A stretch of DNA of 64,000 nucleotides from Morella rubra (lineage: Eukaryota > Streptophyta > Magnoliopsida > Fagales > Myricaceae). The notes beneath the pieces are model-generated. The model was not told the origin of the DNA. It was given only the letters and a program-made list of their open reading frames with translations, and made no database searches. Both the position numbers and the translations under genes were made by a program. The first letter of the stretch is position 1; each line of letters begins with the position of its first letter. Positions 23,055 to 33,636 of this stretch are shown piece after piece. Location of the stretch: positions 6,015,495 to 6,079,494 of the forward strand of contig CM025851.1 in assembly GCA_003952965.2 (NCBI GenBank). Direction: 5' to 3'.

Positions 23055-25759
23055 ATGAGCAACAAGAAAGACAACTTCGACATGTCCGATCTCGGCTCCA
23101 CCCTCCCCGCCGCCGCCGCCGGTATAACCGAACCCTGAATCCTAATCTCTTTCTCTCGCCCTACACTCTGTCTACGTCACATGTGTTTTATGTCTTTCAC
23201 ATGTTGTATTATTGAGGAACTGTTTATATGGAGTTTTTAGTTTCAAAATCAGACAAGCTTGCACAAACGCCTGTACTTGTATATGTACAAATGTTGATCC
23301 TACCTTTCTTCTATTGAAAATGCAATGAGTTCTAAGCTATATGCTTGTTGTTTTGTAGCTCTTAGTGAGGAGGATCGAGCTGGTCTTGTTAATGCGCTCA
23401 AGGCAAGTTCTTTTTCTCCCTATAAACATGGTTTTGGTATAGTTAGCTTAGTCCTTGCTAGGGCCCTTTTGATTGTGAAAAACAAATTTGGTTTTGTGTC
23501 TGGGCAAGAGGGTCATGAAACGATGGCAAAAGTATGTTTTGGTGGCTCTCTTTGAAGCTAGTTTTGGGGAAATGTCATGGAAATTGCCTGATTTTTACCG
23601 TTAAAAAAAAAGAGAAAAAAAAGAGACTTGTATTTTGCATTTCAAAGGAGCAAGCGAACATGGCTGGAAAAGAGTCAGTCCTTCACGGTTTATTTTCCTC
23701 TTCAATGATTGTTTTCCGCTTGAAACAGTGTCTAATTTCAGTGCCAAATATTGTTTTATCATTTTTTGATGCTGCATGTGTTCTGATGTCTGCGCAGGAT
23801 AAACTTCAGAGTTTGGCTGCTGGGCACTCAGATATCCTAGAAACTCTGTCACCCAAAGTCAGGAAGCGTGTTGAGGTTCTCAAAGAGGTTCAGGTTAGCT
23901 TGCCGTCAAATTCTCTCTGTTATTAGAGTTGTTTTCTCGGTTTATGTTTCCTGAATAGAGTTTCATATTTTGGATTGAGACACATTACAGAAATTTTTCC
24001 ACCCATATATTGCCCTTTCCACTCTGTGTTGGGCTAGATTATTAGTACATGAGATTTTACAAGAAACTTCTTTATGTTCATAGGATGGAACAGTTATTTC
24101 TTTTTTCAATGGGAATTCATTACAACAAACACCGGAAGATTGTGACTTAGAAAAGATAAGTAATCGAGAGGACGAAAAGAAAGGGTCCCCTCAAATTACG
24201 TCGAACTCCTCATGTTAATCTTAATGATTCCATGCTTATTTCCTTTGTTAAAAGTCGCATGACATAACGTACTTATGATTAACATATGTGATCATGCAGT
24301 TAGTGTGACTATGGGTTTGCTTAGCATGGTTGTATCCCTGACCCCCCCAACCACCAAAGAGGGGAAAAAACAAAAGAACAAAAAGAACCCAAACAGGTCT
24401 AGATTTGCTAATTTTTTCTTTTGGGCTTCGGTTGGCAGAATAATTAGAAAATATCATTTTCATGATACCATGGATAAACACCACGAATTTCAAACTGCAT
24501 AAGTTTTGTGTATCCTTCGAAGGATGGAATCACTTACTTTATGAACTGGAGGACTTTGGTTAAAGATGACCTTTCACTGTCTTAATTTGTAGAGCCAACA
24601 TAATGAGCTGGAGGCAAAATTTTTTGAGGAGAGAGCAGCATTGGAAGCCAAATACCTCAAGCTTTATGAGCCACTTTACGCAAAGGTATCTATGGTTCTG
24701 ACAGGGAGTAAGTTCTGCATCCTATCTATGGGCATTACTACATAATCAGTTATGATGTTCTTCCCAGGATCAATGCAACTACTTCTTGTTGATTTTTTAA
24801 GGTCTGCATACATATCCGGTTTGGTTGATACATTTGTTTATTGGGTCCTTGCAGAGATATGAGATTGTCAATGGTGTAGTTGAAGTGGAAGGAGTTGCAA
24901 CTGAAGCTGCTGTGGACCAAGAAGAGGACAAACCTGCAGAAGGTACATCTCTAATGTTAAAATTTTCAATCTATTGAAAGCCATTGTTTCTTGAACTTGA
25001 TATTTGATTTTCAATTGGAAATGCAGAGAGAGGAGTGCCTGACTTCTGGCTTACAGCGATGAAGACTAATGAAGTACTAGCTGAGGAGGTTAGAATGTTT
25101 CATGAGCTGTAATCTACGTTCTTTATCCATTTGAATTGATTATAGAATCATGCTTTACTGTTCCCTGGAGTAGATATCGGAGCGTGATGAAGGGGCTCTC
25201 AAGTACCTCAAAGATATCAAGTGGTGTAGAATTGACAACCCGAAGGGTTTCAAGCTGGAGTTCCTCTTTGATCCTAATCCATATTTCAAGAATTCTGTTC
25301 TTACAAAGACATATCACATGATTGATGATGATGAACCTATATTGGAGAAAGCAATTGGGTAATTCGGTTTTTGGTTCTGTTCTGAAATATTTTGTTCTCT
25401 CTTTCTTTGAGTCTCTTCTTATGTTGGGGGATTTTCTAGGACGGAGATTGAATGGTATCCAGGGAAAAGCCTGACGCAGAAGATCCTGAAGAAGAAGCCA
25501 AGAAAGGGATCAAAGAATGCCAAACCTATCACAAAAACCGAGAATTGTGAAAGCTTCTTTAACTTCTTTAACCCTCCTCAGGTCCCGGAGGATGATGATG
25601 ATCTTGATGAAGATACTGTGAGTTTGGTTTCTTTGTATAATAGGATGACTTGGGTATTTGTAGTACCATCAAAGCTGTTGTTTCTTAATGTTTGATCTAT
25701 TGCCAGGCTGAAGAACTCCAAAATCAAATGGAGCAGGACTACGATATAGGGTAAGTCAA

Positions 25760-25790
<31 letters not shown>

Positions 25791-26666
25791 GATTAGGCAA
25801 TAGAACTTAAATTCTGAGATGTGAGGTAATTGCTTCTGGTTTATCCATTGACAAGGCATGACTTCTGTGAAATTATGCTTTTATCATTTGGAGGTGTTCA
25901 TTGTACATGTAATCCACCTAACGGAATTGGTTTCCTATATTGCTTGTCAAGTAAATGTAGATATTACAGATGAAAAGGTTGTACAAATTTTTTGTTGAAA
26001 GATGATAATTATGTAACACCTATTTGAATGATGATAATTCTGCAGTTGAATCCTTAAAAGGGTACTTAGCATGGAAAGTGTGTGCTCTTCTTGTCTTGTC
26101 TAGTCATCTGAACATAGTATTGTCTAGTGGAATGACCTTTTTGTTGGTGTTGCTGTGTAGATCAACAATTCGGGATAAAATCATCCCTCATGCAGTGTCG
26201 TGGTTTACGGGCGAGGCTGTACAAGGGGATGAGTTCGAGGATATCATGGAGGATGATGACAGGGATGATGAAGATGAAGATGAAGATGAAGAAGAGGATG
26301 ACGATGACGAGGACGAGGAAGATGACGACGAGAAAGAGGAAGGCAAGGGCAGGAAGAAGGTATAGATATCATCAAGATTTTCACTTATCTCATTACAATT
26401 TCAGTTCTCAGTTTGAATCCTGGATGGATGTGCAAGTTTCAAATGCTAATATATTCTATTTTAATCATTTCCTTGATTCTTGCAGCCATCTGGTGGACCC
26501 AAGGTGAGAATGATCTGACGTGAATGTTCTGGCAAGGCCAGTATGTGATTCTTATGTGGTTTCTGTGACATAATTGCTTGTGGATCTGTTTAATGAACTG
26601 CAGAAAAGCGGAAGGGCACAAGCTGGGGAGCTAGGAGAGCGCCCTCCGGAATGCAAGCAGCAGTAG
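23055..26666 (+). CDS. NAP1: Nucleosome assembly protein 1 (NAP1;1/NAP1;2-like histone chaperone)
   Basis: Twelve exons: 23055-23121, 23359-23402, 23798-23893, 24593-24685, 24855-24942, 25027-25088, 25174-25358, 25440-25617, 25707-25750, 26161-26359, 26486-26503, 26604-26666. The protein is 378 aa. The N-terminus [15 protein letters not shown] and the block [15 protein letters not shown] match plant NAP1. A long dimerisation helix follows ([20 protein letters not shown], from residue 70), then the NAP fold ([39 protein letters not shown]) and an acidic tail of about 309-347. The protein ends CKQQ, a CaaX-like box; AtNAP1;1 is reported to be farnesylated at the same tail. NAP1 carries H2A-H2B and assembles nucleosomes, shuttling between cytosol and nucleus. 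Intron 2 uses a GC donor (AAG|GCAAGT); the others are GT-AG. A 5'-truncated copy of exons 4-12 follows directly. Confidence 0.95.
25764..25790 (+). repeat. (CT)n microsatellite next to the NAP1 exon-9 donor
   Basis: About 27 bp of CT repeat, starting 13 bp after the donor GTAAGT. The matching tract at 28537-28562 in the truncated copy sits where the donor was lost, so the tract is the likely site of that small deletion. Confidence 0.8.
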
Positions 26667-27237
26667 CATTAAGTCCTCAAGTTTTTTCCCTTTTTCCTTG
26701 GAGCTTTTGTTGGTCCCAGGGGTATATTACTCAGCCGTGTATGAAACGTGCACTATACCCTCCATTCATATTGCGCTTTTACACACTATTGGAATGATAT
26801 TTACTCGTCAGTTATCTTTAAAATGAAGTTTCTTCAATGGCTAATTCCAACCTGAACGATGATGATATAACAAATTCACCAATACTGCCCTACATTTACT
26901 CGGGATTGGTAGGAAGTAGAGAAGAAATGTCGGTGGTGGCGATTTGAGATAACAAAGGACAGTAGTGCCGCCCATGTTTAGGGTGCAAGTTTGCTATCAC
27001 CGGGTGTTCTATAAGGCTATAAAAGGCATCTTTTTCCCCCCCCAACAGCCCAAATAGTCTTTTGGTGTTTAGGCAATTCGTTTTAAGTCTCATTGGTAAA
27101 ACTGAACGGAGAGCTCTAGTTCTACAAGCTCCCCTATTCTACTTGGTTGCTGCGACTACACACGAGTATTGTGGCTCACAAAATACTAACTCGGGTGACG
27201 CTCTCAGCGAACAGCGTCTCTGTGGCCAATATATAAC
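26667..27237. other. NAP1 3' flank (part of the duplicated unit)
   Basis: This is the 3' UTR and flank of the intact gene. Its sequence repeats downstream at about 29440-30010. No further gene is seen. Confidence 0.6.
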
Positions 27238-27441
27238 TTTTTTTTTTTTTTTTTACTTTATTCATAACAGAAAACAAAGAAATTGAGTTGAAATCCCGTT
27301 CACAACTAAGACAACTCATCAGGTGCTCCGGAACAAAAGGTTGCTCTTCAGAAAAAAATTTGGAGGCTGACCCAACGAAGGAAATGGTGTGCAACAACAT
27401 TTGCACTTCTACGAACCATGGATAATTTCATATCTTTTATT
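27238..27441 (-). mobile_element. LINE 3'-end fragment, duplicated copy
   Basis: A T-tract at about 27238-27254 reads as a poly(A) tail on the minus strand. The adjoining sequence nearly repeats that of 30011-30208. It exists because the duplication breakpoint fell inside the LINE, leaving the last about 200 bp of the element in copy 1. Confidence 0.6.
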
Positions 27442-27491
27442 GAACTGGAGGACTTTGGTTAAAGATGACCTTTCACTGTCTTAATTTGTAG

Positions 27492-29439
27492 AGCCAACAT
27501 AATGAGCTGGAGGCAAAATTTTTTGAGGAGAGAGCAGCATTGGAAGCCAAATACCTCAAGCTTTATGAGCCACTTTACGCAAAGGTATCTATGGTTCTGA
27601 CAGGGAGTCTGCATCCGGGCATTACTTAATCCTTCTCAATGGTTGAAAGATACATTAACATTTGTTTATTGGGTCAGAGGAAACAATGAAGCTGCTGTGG
27701 ACCAAGAAGAGGACAAACCTGCAGAAGGTACATCTCTAATGTTAAAATTTTCAATCTATTGAAAGCCATTGTTTCTTGAACTTGATATTTGATTTTCAAT
27801 TGGAAATGCAGAGAGAGGAGTGCCTGACTTCTGGCTTACAGCGATGAAGACTAATGAAGTACTAGCTGAGGAGGTTAGAATGTTTCATGAGCTGTAATCT
27901 ACGTTCTTTATCCATTTGAATTGATTATAGAATCATGCTTTACTGTTCCCTGGAGTAGATATCGGAGCGTGATGAAGGGGCTCTCAAGTACCTCAAAGAT
28001 ATCAAGTGGTGTAGAATTGACAACCCGAAGGGTTTCAAGCTGGAGTTCCTCTTTGATCCTAATCCATATTTCAAGAATTCTGTTCTTACAAAGACATATC
28101 ACATGATTGATGATGATGAACCTATATTGGAGAAAGCAATTGGGTAATTCGGTTTTTGGTTCTGTTCTGAAATATTTTGTTCTCTCTTTCTTTGAGTCTC
28201 TTCTTATGTTGGGGGATTTTCTAGGACGGAGATTGAATGGTATCCAGGGAAAAGCCTGACGCAGAAGATCCTGAAGAAGAAGCCAAGAAAGGGATCAAAG
28301 AATGCCAAACCTATCACAAAAACCGAGAATTGTGAAAGCTTCTTTAACTTCTTTAACCCTCCTCAGGTCCCGGAGGATGATGATGATCTTGATGAAGATA
28401 CTGTGAGTTTGGTTTCTTTGTATAATAGGATGACTTGGGTATTTGTAGTACCATCAAAGCTGTTGTTTCTTAATGTTTGATCTATTGCCAGGCTGAAGAA
28501 CTCCAAAATCAAATGGAGCAGGACTACGATGAAGTCACTCTCTCTCTCTCTCTCTCTCTCTCTGATTAGGCAATAGAACTTAAATTCTGAGATGTGAGGT
28601 AATTGCTTCTGGTTTATCCATTGACAAGGCATGACTTCTGTGAAATTATGCTTTTATCATTTGGAGGTGTTCATTGTACATGTAATCCACCTAACGGAAT
28701 TGGTTTCCTATATTGCTTGTCAAGTAAATGTAGATATTACAGATGAAAAGGTTGTACAAATTTTTTGTTGAAAGATGATAATTATGTAACACCTATTTGA
28801 ATGATGATAATTCTGCAGTTGAATCCTTAAAAGGGTACTTAGCATGGAAAGTGTGTGCTCTTCTTGTCTTGTCTAGTCATCTGAACATAGTATTGTCTAG
28901 TGGAATGACCTTTTTGTTGGTGTTGCTGTGTAGATCAACAATTCGGGATAAAATCATCCCTCATGCAGTGTCGTGGTTTACGGGCGAGGCTGTACAAGGG
29001 GATGAGTTCGAGGATATCATGGAGGATGATGACAGGGATGATGAAGATGAAGATGAAGATGAAGAAGAGGATGACGATGACGAGGACGAGGAAGATGACG
29101 ACGAGAAAGAGGAAGGCAAGGGCAGGAAGAAGGTATAGATATCATCAAGATTTTCACTTATCTCATTACAATTTCAGTTCTCAGTTTGAATCCTGGATGG
29201 ATGTGCAAGTTTCAAATGCTAATATATTCTATTTTAATCATTTCCTTGATTCTTGCAGCCATCTGGTGGACCCAAGGTGAGAATGATCTGACGTGAATGT
29301 TCTGGCAAGGCCAGTATGTGATTCTTATGTGGTTTCTGTGACATAATTGCTTGTGGATCTGTTTAATGAACTGCAGAAAAGCGGAAGGGCACAAGCTGGG
29401 GAGCTAGGAGAGCGCCCTCCGGAATGCAAGCAGCAGTAG
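27492..29439 (+). pseudogene. Truncated NAP1 copy (exons 4-12)
   Basis: The copy starts in intron 3 and so lacks the promoter, start codon and exons 1-3. Exon 4 is intact (27492-27584). The acceptor and first part of exon 5 are missing, replaced by a scrambled, shortened stretch at about 27609-27690. Exons 6, 7 and 8 are intact. The donor of exon 9 (ATAGG|GTAAGT in the parent) is destroyed by a 12-bp loss next to the CT tract at about 28531-28545. Exons 10-12, including the acidic tail and the CKQQ end with stop at 29437-29439, look unchanged. It cannot make a full NAP1. Read-through transcription from the upstream gene is conceivable. The near-identity means a very recent event, or an assembly error such as an unmerged haplotype. 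Confidence 0.88.
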
Positions 29440-30010
29440 CATTAAGTCCTCAAGTTTTTTCCCTTTTTCCTTGGAGCTTTTGTTGGTCCCAGGGGTATAT
29501 TACTCAGCCGTGTATGAAACGTGCACTATACCCTCCATTCATATTGCGCTTTTACACACTATTGGAATGATATTTACTCGTCAGTTATCTTTAAAATGAA
29601 GTTTCTTCAATGGCTAATTCCAACCTGAACGATGATGATATAACAAATTCACCAATACTGCCCTACATTTACTCGGGATTGGTAGGAAGTAGAGAAGAAA
29701 TGTCGGTGGTGGCGATTTGAGATAACAAAGGACAGTAGTGCCGCCCATGTTTAGGGTGCAAGTTTGCTATCACCGGGTGTTCTATAAGGCTATAAAAGGC
29801 ATCTTTTTCCCCCCCCAACAGCCCAAATAGTCTTTTGGTGTTTAGGCAATTCGTTTTAAGTCTCATTGGTAAAACTGAACGGAGAGCTCTAGTTCTACAA
29901 GCTCCCCTATTCTACTTGGTTGCTGCGACTACACACGAGTATTGTGGCTCACAAAATACTAACTCGGGTGACGCTCTCAGCGAACAGCGTCTCTGTGGCC
30001 AATATATAAC

Positions 30011-30545
30011 TTTTTTTTTTTTTTTTTAACTTTATTCATAACAGAAAACAAAGACGGTTGAGTTGAAATCCCGCCTACAACTAAGACAACTCATCTAAGT
30101 GCTCCGGAACAAAAGGTTGCTCTTCAGAAAAAAATTTGGAGGCTGCCCAACGAAGGAAATGGTGTGCAACAACATTTGCACTTCTACGAATAAATCATAT
30201 CTTTTATTGATAAACCTTTGAGAAGTAAGTGGATATCACTCACAGTACCATGAATCTTCCGTTTTATCCTTCTTGGGAAAGAATTAATAGCAGAGGAAAC
30301 AATAAAAGAATCCATGTAATTAAAACCTCTCCTCTGAGCCTCCAGGATCCCCACTTTTGCTGCCTCTGCCTCCACCTTTTGTGAAAATTGTACACCGTCG
30401 GTATTTGCGTTCACGTTTTCGCTAAAGAAAGCCCAGAGGACCTTCGTCCCCTACTCTTTTGCCATAAAGTGGGGACAGTCATCAATTGATTTATGAATAT
30501 TTTGAAGCACATGCCGGTCCATCAATGGAGAAAAAGCATATAGTT
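30011..30545 (-). mobile_element. LINE 3' end with an RNase H-like domain remnant
   Basis: On the minus strand, translation gives LWAFFSENVNANTDGVQFSQ, then VEAEAAKVGILEAQRRGF and VSSAINSFPRR. This is the pattern of the C-terminal RNase H-like (RVT_3) domain of plant LINEs, where AEAxAxxxGxxxAxxxGF is typical. The minus-strand 3' end carries a poly(A) tail, seen as the T-tract at 30011-30028. The element is 5'-truncated and carries stops. It abuts the 3' end of the invertase pseudogene at 30553. Confidence 0.65.
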
Positions 30546-30552
30546 TCCATTT

Positions 30553-32345
30553 TTAATTGATTTGAGCTTTCTTCATGCTCCACGCACTGAATCTTGTGAT
30601 TTTGACGTTCTCAGTTCCATTGTTGAAAACATACAAGTGGGCTTTATCATGGATTGCCAATGTGGGGTAAACTCTAGCTGTGATGCAAGCCTTTCCTTCC
30701 CCACCAAAGCTCTCCACAGTAGAATGATCAATCTGCAGTAAGGGATGAAACGTCAGATACATTAGGACAGAAAGACGCACTGATGAGATGGGTAGGAGGA
30801 AGAATCAGTGTTAAAGTATCACTATGCATATTAAGGAGCCGGAAACCAGCATTTTGGCGTGATGCACATGCAAATGATGTTGAGAGTAGCTGCCGCCTAC
30901 GCGACCGTGACTCGTGGGTTTGGGGCACCAAATGTTGGGTGGACGTCTTGCAAAAGACTCCTTGGTCGAATTATCCATATCGAGTGCTCAGAATCTAGGA
31001 CCTTTTTCACTCGGGAAAGACAGGAAGAAAGTTGAAACGTCTCAAAATGGAATAGGAAGGAATATTTAGAGGAAATGGGAAAGATATGTAACTACGTCCT
31101 CTTTGTCTTTGCACAGGAGGATATTTTCACTGGAAGCATCTGCTTGCCAAATGCTCAGGAAAGTGTAGGAGTTGAAGGGTTTGATCAGAATTTTGGTACG
31201 AAGGAGCCGCAGGACTTCTAAACTTCACAAGTTTTGATTTTCACATGGGAAAGTAAAATCAATTTGTGTATAGTTTCGCAACTTACCAAACTTCTAAGTG
31301 ACAGCTTCTCACGAACAGGGTCTACGTCCACAAAAGCCCCATAAGTGGTCTTATCATTATTCTCATTCAAGGAAGACCTGTAAACGGGAGGGAGAAAGAA
31401 TGGAAAAAAGTTCAAAAACTAGTAAAGTTTGGGTAAGACATTGATGGCGAAGAGAGAGGCAGATTAAAAGGGACCTGCTTTGATCACTGCACATTAGCAC
31501 CGCATATTTGTCACGGGCTTTGAATACTCTGTAGAAGACAGCTGTGTGCTCTATCAAGCCCTTGGAAGCAAAAACTATTAGTCCAAATGGTCCCAAACTC
31601 CCTTTAACTGATGCACCCTTTCTGCTACAAAGCATTGGAGGATTCGTCAAACTTGGGTCCAGCACTTCTGCTTTCTCCAACTCACTTACTCCGAATGAAA
31701 CCACAACATCAGCCTGACAAAGAAAAAATAGAAAAAGACACATGCAGAGCATATGCCTTTTCTTAATCAAGTGGCAAAATCACAGTACCCGAATAGAAAA
31801 CAAAGAAAAACAGTCAACCTGTGCTGCTGTGACACCAGAAACTTCGAGTGCTAAACCTCCCTCCCTTGAGCACTTGCTTAGGTAAGTGGACTTCGTTTTC
31901 GCGCAGCTTCTCAATTTGTCTTATGGGTTATTGCACCAACTGTTTCCCCGATTTATCCAGCCAAAGAGTCCTTGGGATTGCCTGCAAAACGTGCCCAAAA
32001 TAAAATGAAAAGCTTTTGAAGTTGGTACTCCGAGACTTAATGCAGCAGGAATAGTTCGCGATTGAACTACCTGAACTCCAGCCTATCCCTTCTTCACATC
32101 ATCATCGACGCTCGACGACTCATTAATCCAACCCCACAGAATTCTCCTCTTCTTTACTCTATCGAAGAAAGTTTTTAAAGCATAAAACTTTCCGTAATCA
32201 TATCTGAAGGCCGAGTCGCTGATCTCTTGGCCCTTGTCCGGAATATAGATATCGATCTCCAAGTTATAATTTCCAATCGTGTAACAGTCGTGTCTAGTGT
32301 CATCCAAGCTCACCTTGAGAACATGTTTCACATCTGGACCGATAA
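30553..32345 (-). pseudogene. Cell-wall invertase pseudogene (5'-truncated tandem copy)
   Basis: This is homologous to the intact invertase at 33637-36833 and in the same orientation. Exon remains are: exon 3 from about 32345 to 32071, exon 4 31981-31819, exon 5 31713-31475, exon 6 31377-31287, exon 7 30732-30553. Exons 1-2 and roughly the first 580 nt of exon 3 are gone, including all three catalytic motifs. Two nonsense codons replace conserved Trp: TAG at 32083-32085 (KKG-stop) and TAA at 31928-31930 (LVQ-stop). Exon 4 is 163 nt rather than 162 through a GAGG insertion and a nearby loss, shifting the frame. Splice sites and the frames of exons 5-7 are still clean, so inactivation looks fairly recent. 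Confidence 0.9.
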
Positions 32346-33636
32346 CTTGTCTCCAGGTTATGCTTCATTGTTGCACGTCTTATATATGTGCCTATCAAGT
32401 GTGTGTATATATCTGCTCCTGCAGACTTCGTGCATGAGGGCGCTGGTGTTTTGTGATCACAGAGTAATTACTATGCTTAAGTTTACAAAGAGGGTACATG
32501 AAAGGCATATGATTAATTGTTTTTTTACATTTCTTTACTTGATTTAACGAAAAGTTTACATGAAAGTTACAAAGAGTTAGTAATAGGTAGTTTAAGAACA
32601 AAATTGATAATTTATGGTACAAAGTATCAATTATCTGGCCATGAGTTAGAGATAATAATATCTTTAATCTAAATATAAAAATTAAAATATTTATTCCCTT
32701 TTTTTTCTTACCATATATTAATTGAGGTTTGAGAAGTTATTACCAACTATGTATAGTAATTAAGTGAGTTTTATATTAAAAAAATTCATAAAATTCTAAT
32801 GAAAGTATATAGTACTTCAATATTGTTGCTTTAAACAAAAATTATGCAATCATTTCCTCTAGGTTAAATCTAAAAATAGGCCTCTGTACCTCCGGTAGAG
32901 TACCATGCCCTAACAGGTTGCCGTTTACACGACAATGAAGTTGTGCGTTCCCAGACATAAACGACGACAAAACTGGTGCTGTTTGATAACGTAACTAATT
33001 GGTGCAGAGATTTGTTTCCTATATGACAAAAAAACAGGTGCCATTCGTTACAACAAAGACCAATTTTGCGCCTCGTTTGTCTCTTTCTAGGTGATTCTAT
33101 TTTCTAGTATTTGGATACTAATTTAGACCAAGATCTGTATCAACTTACTATTCAAAATAGATGGTTTAATTGGGAGAGATAAATAAAAATATGAATCCTA
33201 AAATATTCGATGTTACTCGTATTATTAGACAGCTTGAGTCTCTGTAAATTGGATCGTGTCGTTTGGACAACAAATTAAAAAGATCGTGATCATATATTAG
33301 TAGACTGAAATAAAGTAACAAAACTATCATTATATTTAAAATTCCTAGATACTCTCTATTCCTTGCTAATCAAACAGAAGCGAGCTATACTGGGAATTCG
33401 CTTAGAAATTAAAAATTTATAATTGAGGTTTTATTAATTAAAACTGACATGCAGGTATGCAATATTGCCTGCTGGGCGCCCAGCGATTGGCGAATGCCAC
33501 CCACGGAGAATAAAGTACACACAAACAGAACAACAATTTGATCTTGAAAATGGAAGACTGAGGACTGGAAATTTTGTATTGGGTGTCTCCTCCTCAATTC
33601 TCCACTATGAGTTTCAGCTCCAGAGTTTTTAGACTT
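32346..33636. other. Intergenic between the invertase pseudogene and the invertase gene
   Basis: AT-rich, no ORF of note. A GCTGGGCGCCCAGC palindrome lies near 33470. The abrupt loss of invertase homology at about 32346 marks the truncation point of the pseudogene. I see no terminal repeats there to explain it. Confidence 0.45.

Larger units (their letters stand above)
24543..30208 (+). repeat. 2.8-2.9 kb partial tandem duplication of NAP1 and its 3' flank
   Basis: The unit from about 24543 (intron 3 of NAP1) to about 27441 is repeated head-to-tail as about 27441-30208. From about 26024/28797 onward long stretches look identical, including introns and UTR. The coordinate offset between copies drops in two steps: 2,899 bp at exon 4, 2,785 bp at exon 7, 2,773 bp after the CT tract. 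This marks about 114 bp lost around exon 5 and 12 bp lost at the exon-9 donor in copy 2. The junction (TTTTATTGAACTGG) joins LINE-derived sequence to NAP1 intron sequence with about 3 bp (TGA) shared. Confidence 0.9.

Noticed and set aside
22796-23215. 139-codon plus-strand frame overlapping NAP1 exon 1
   Set aside because: Wrong frame relative to the NAP1 start; Arg/Pro-rich and without homology.
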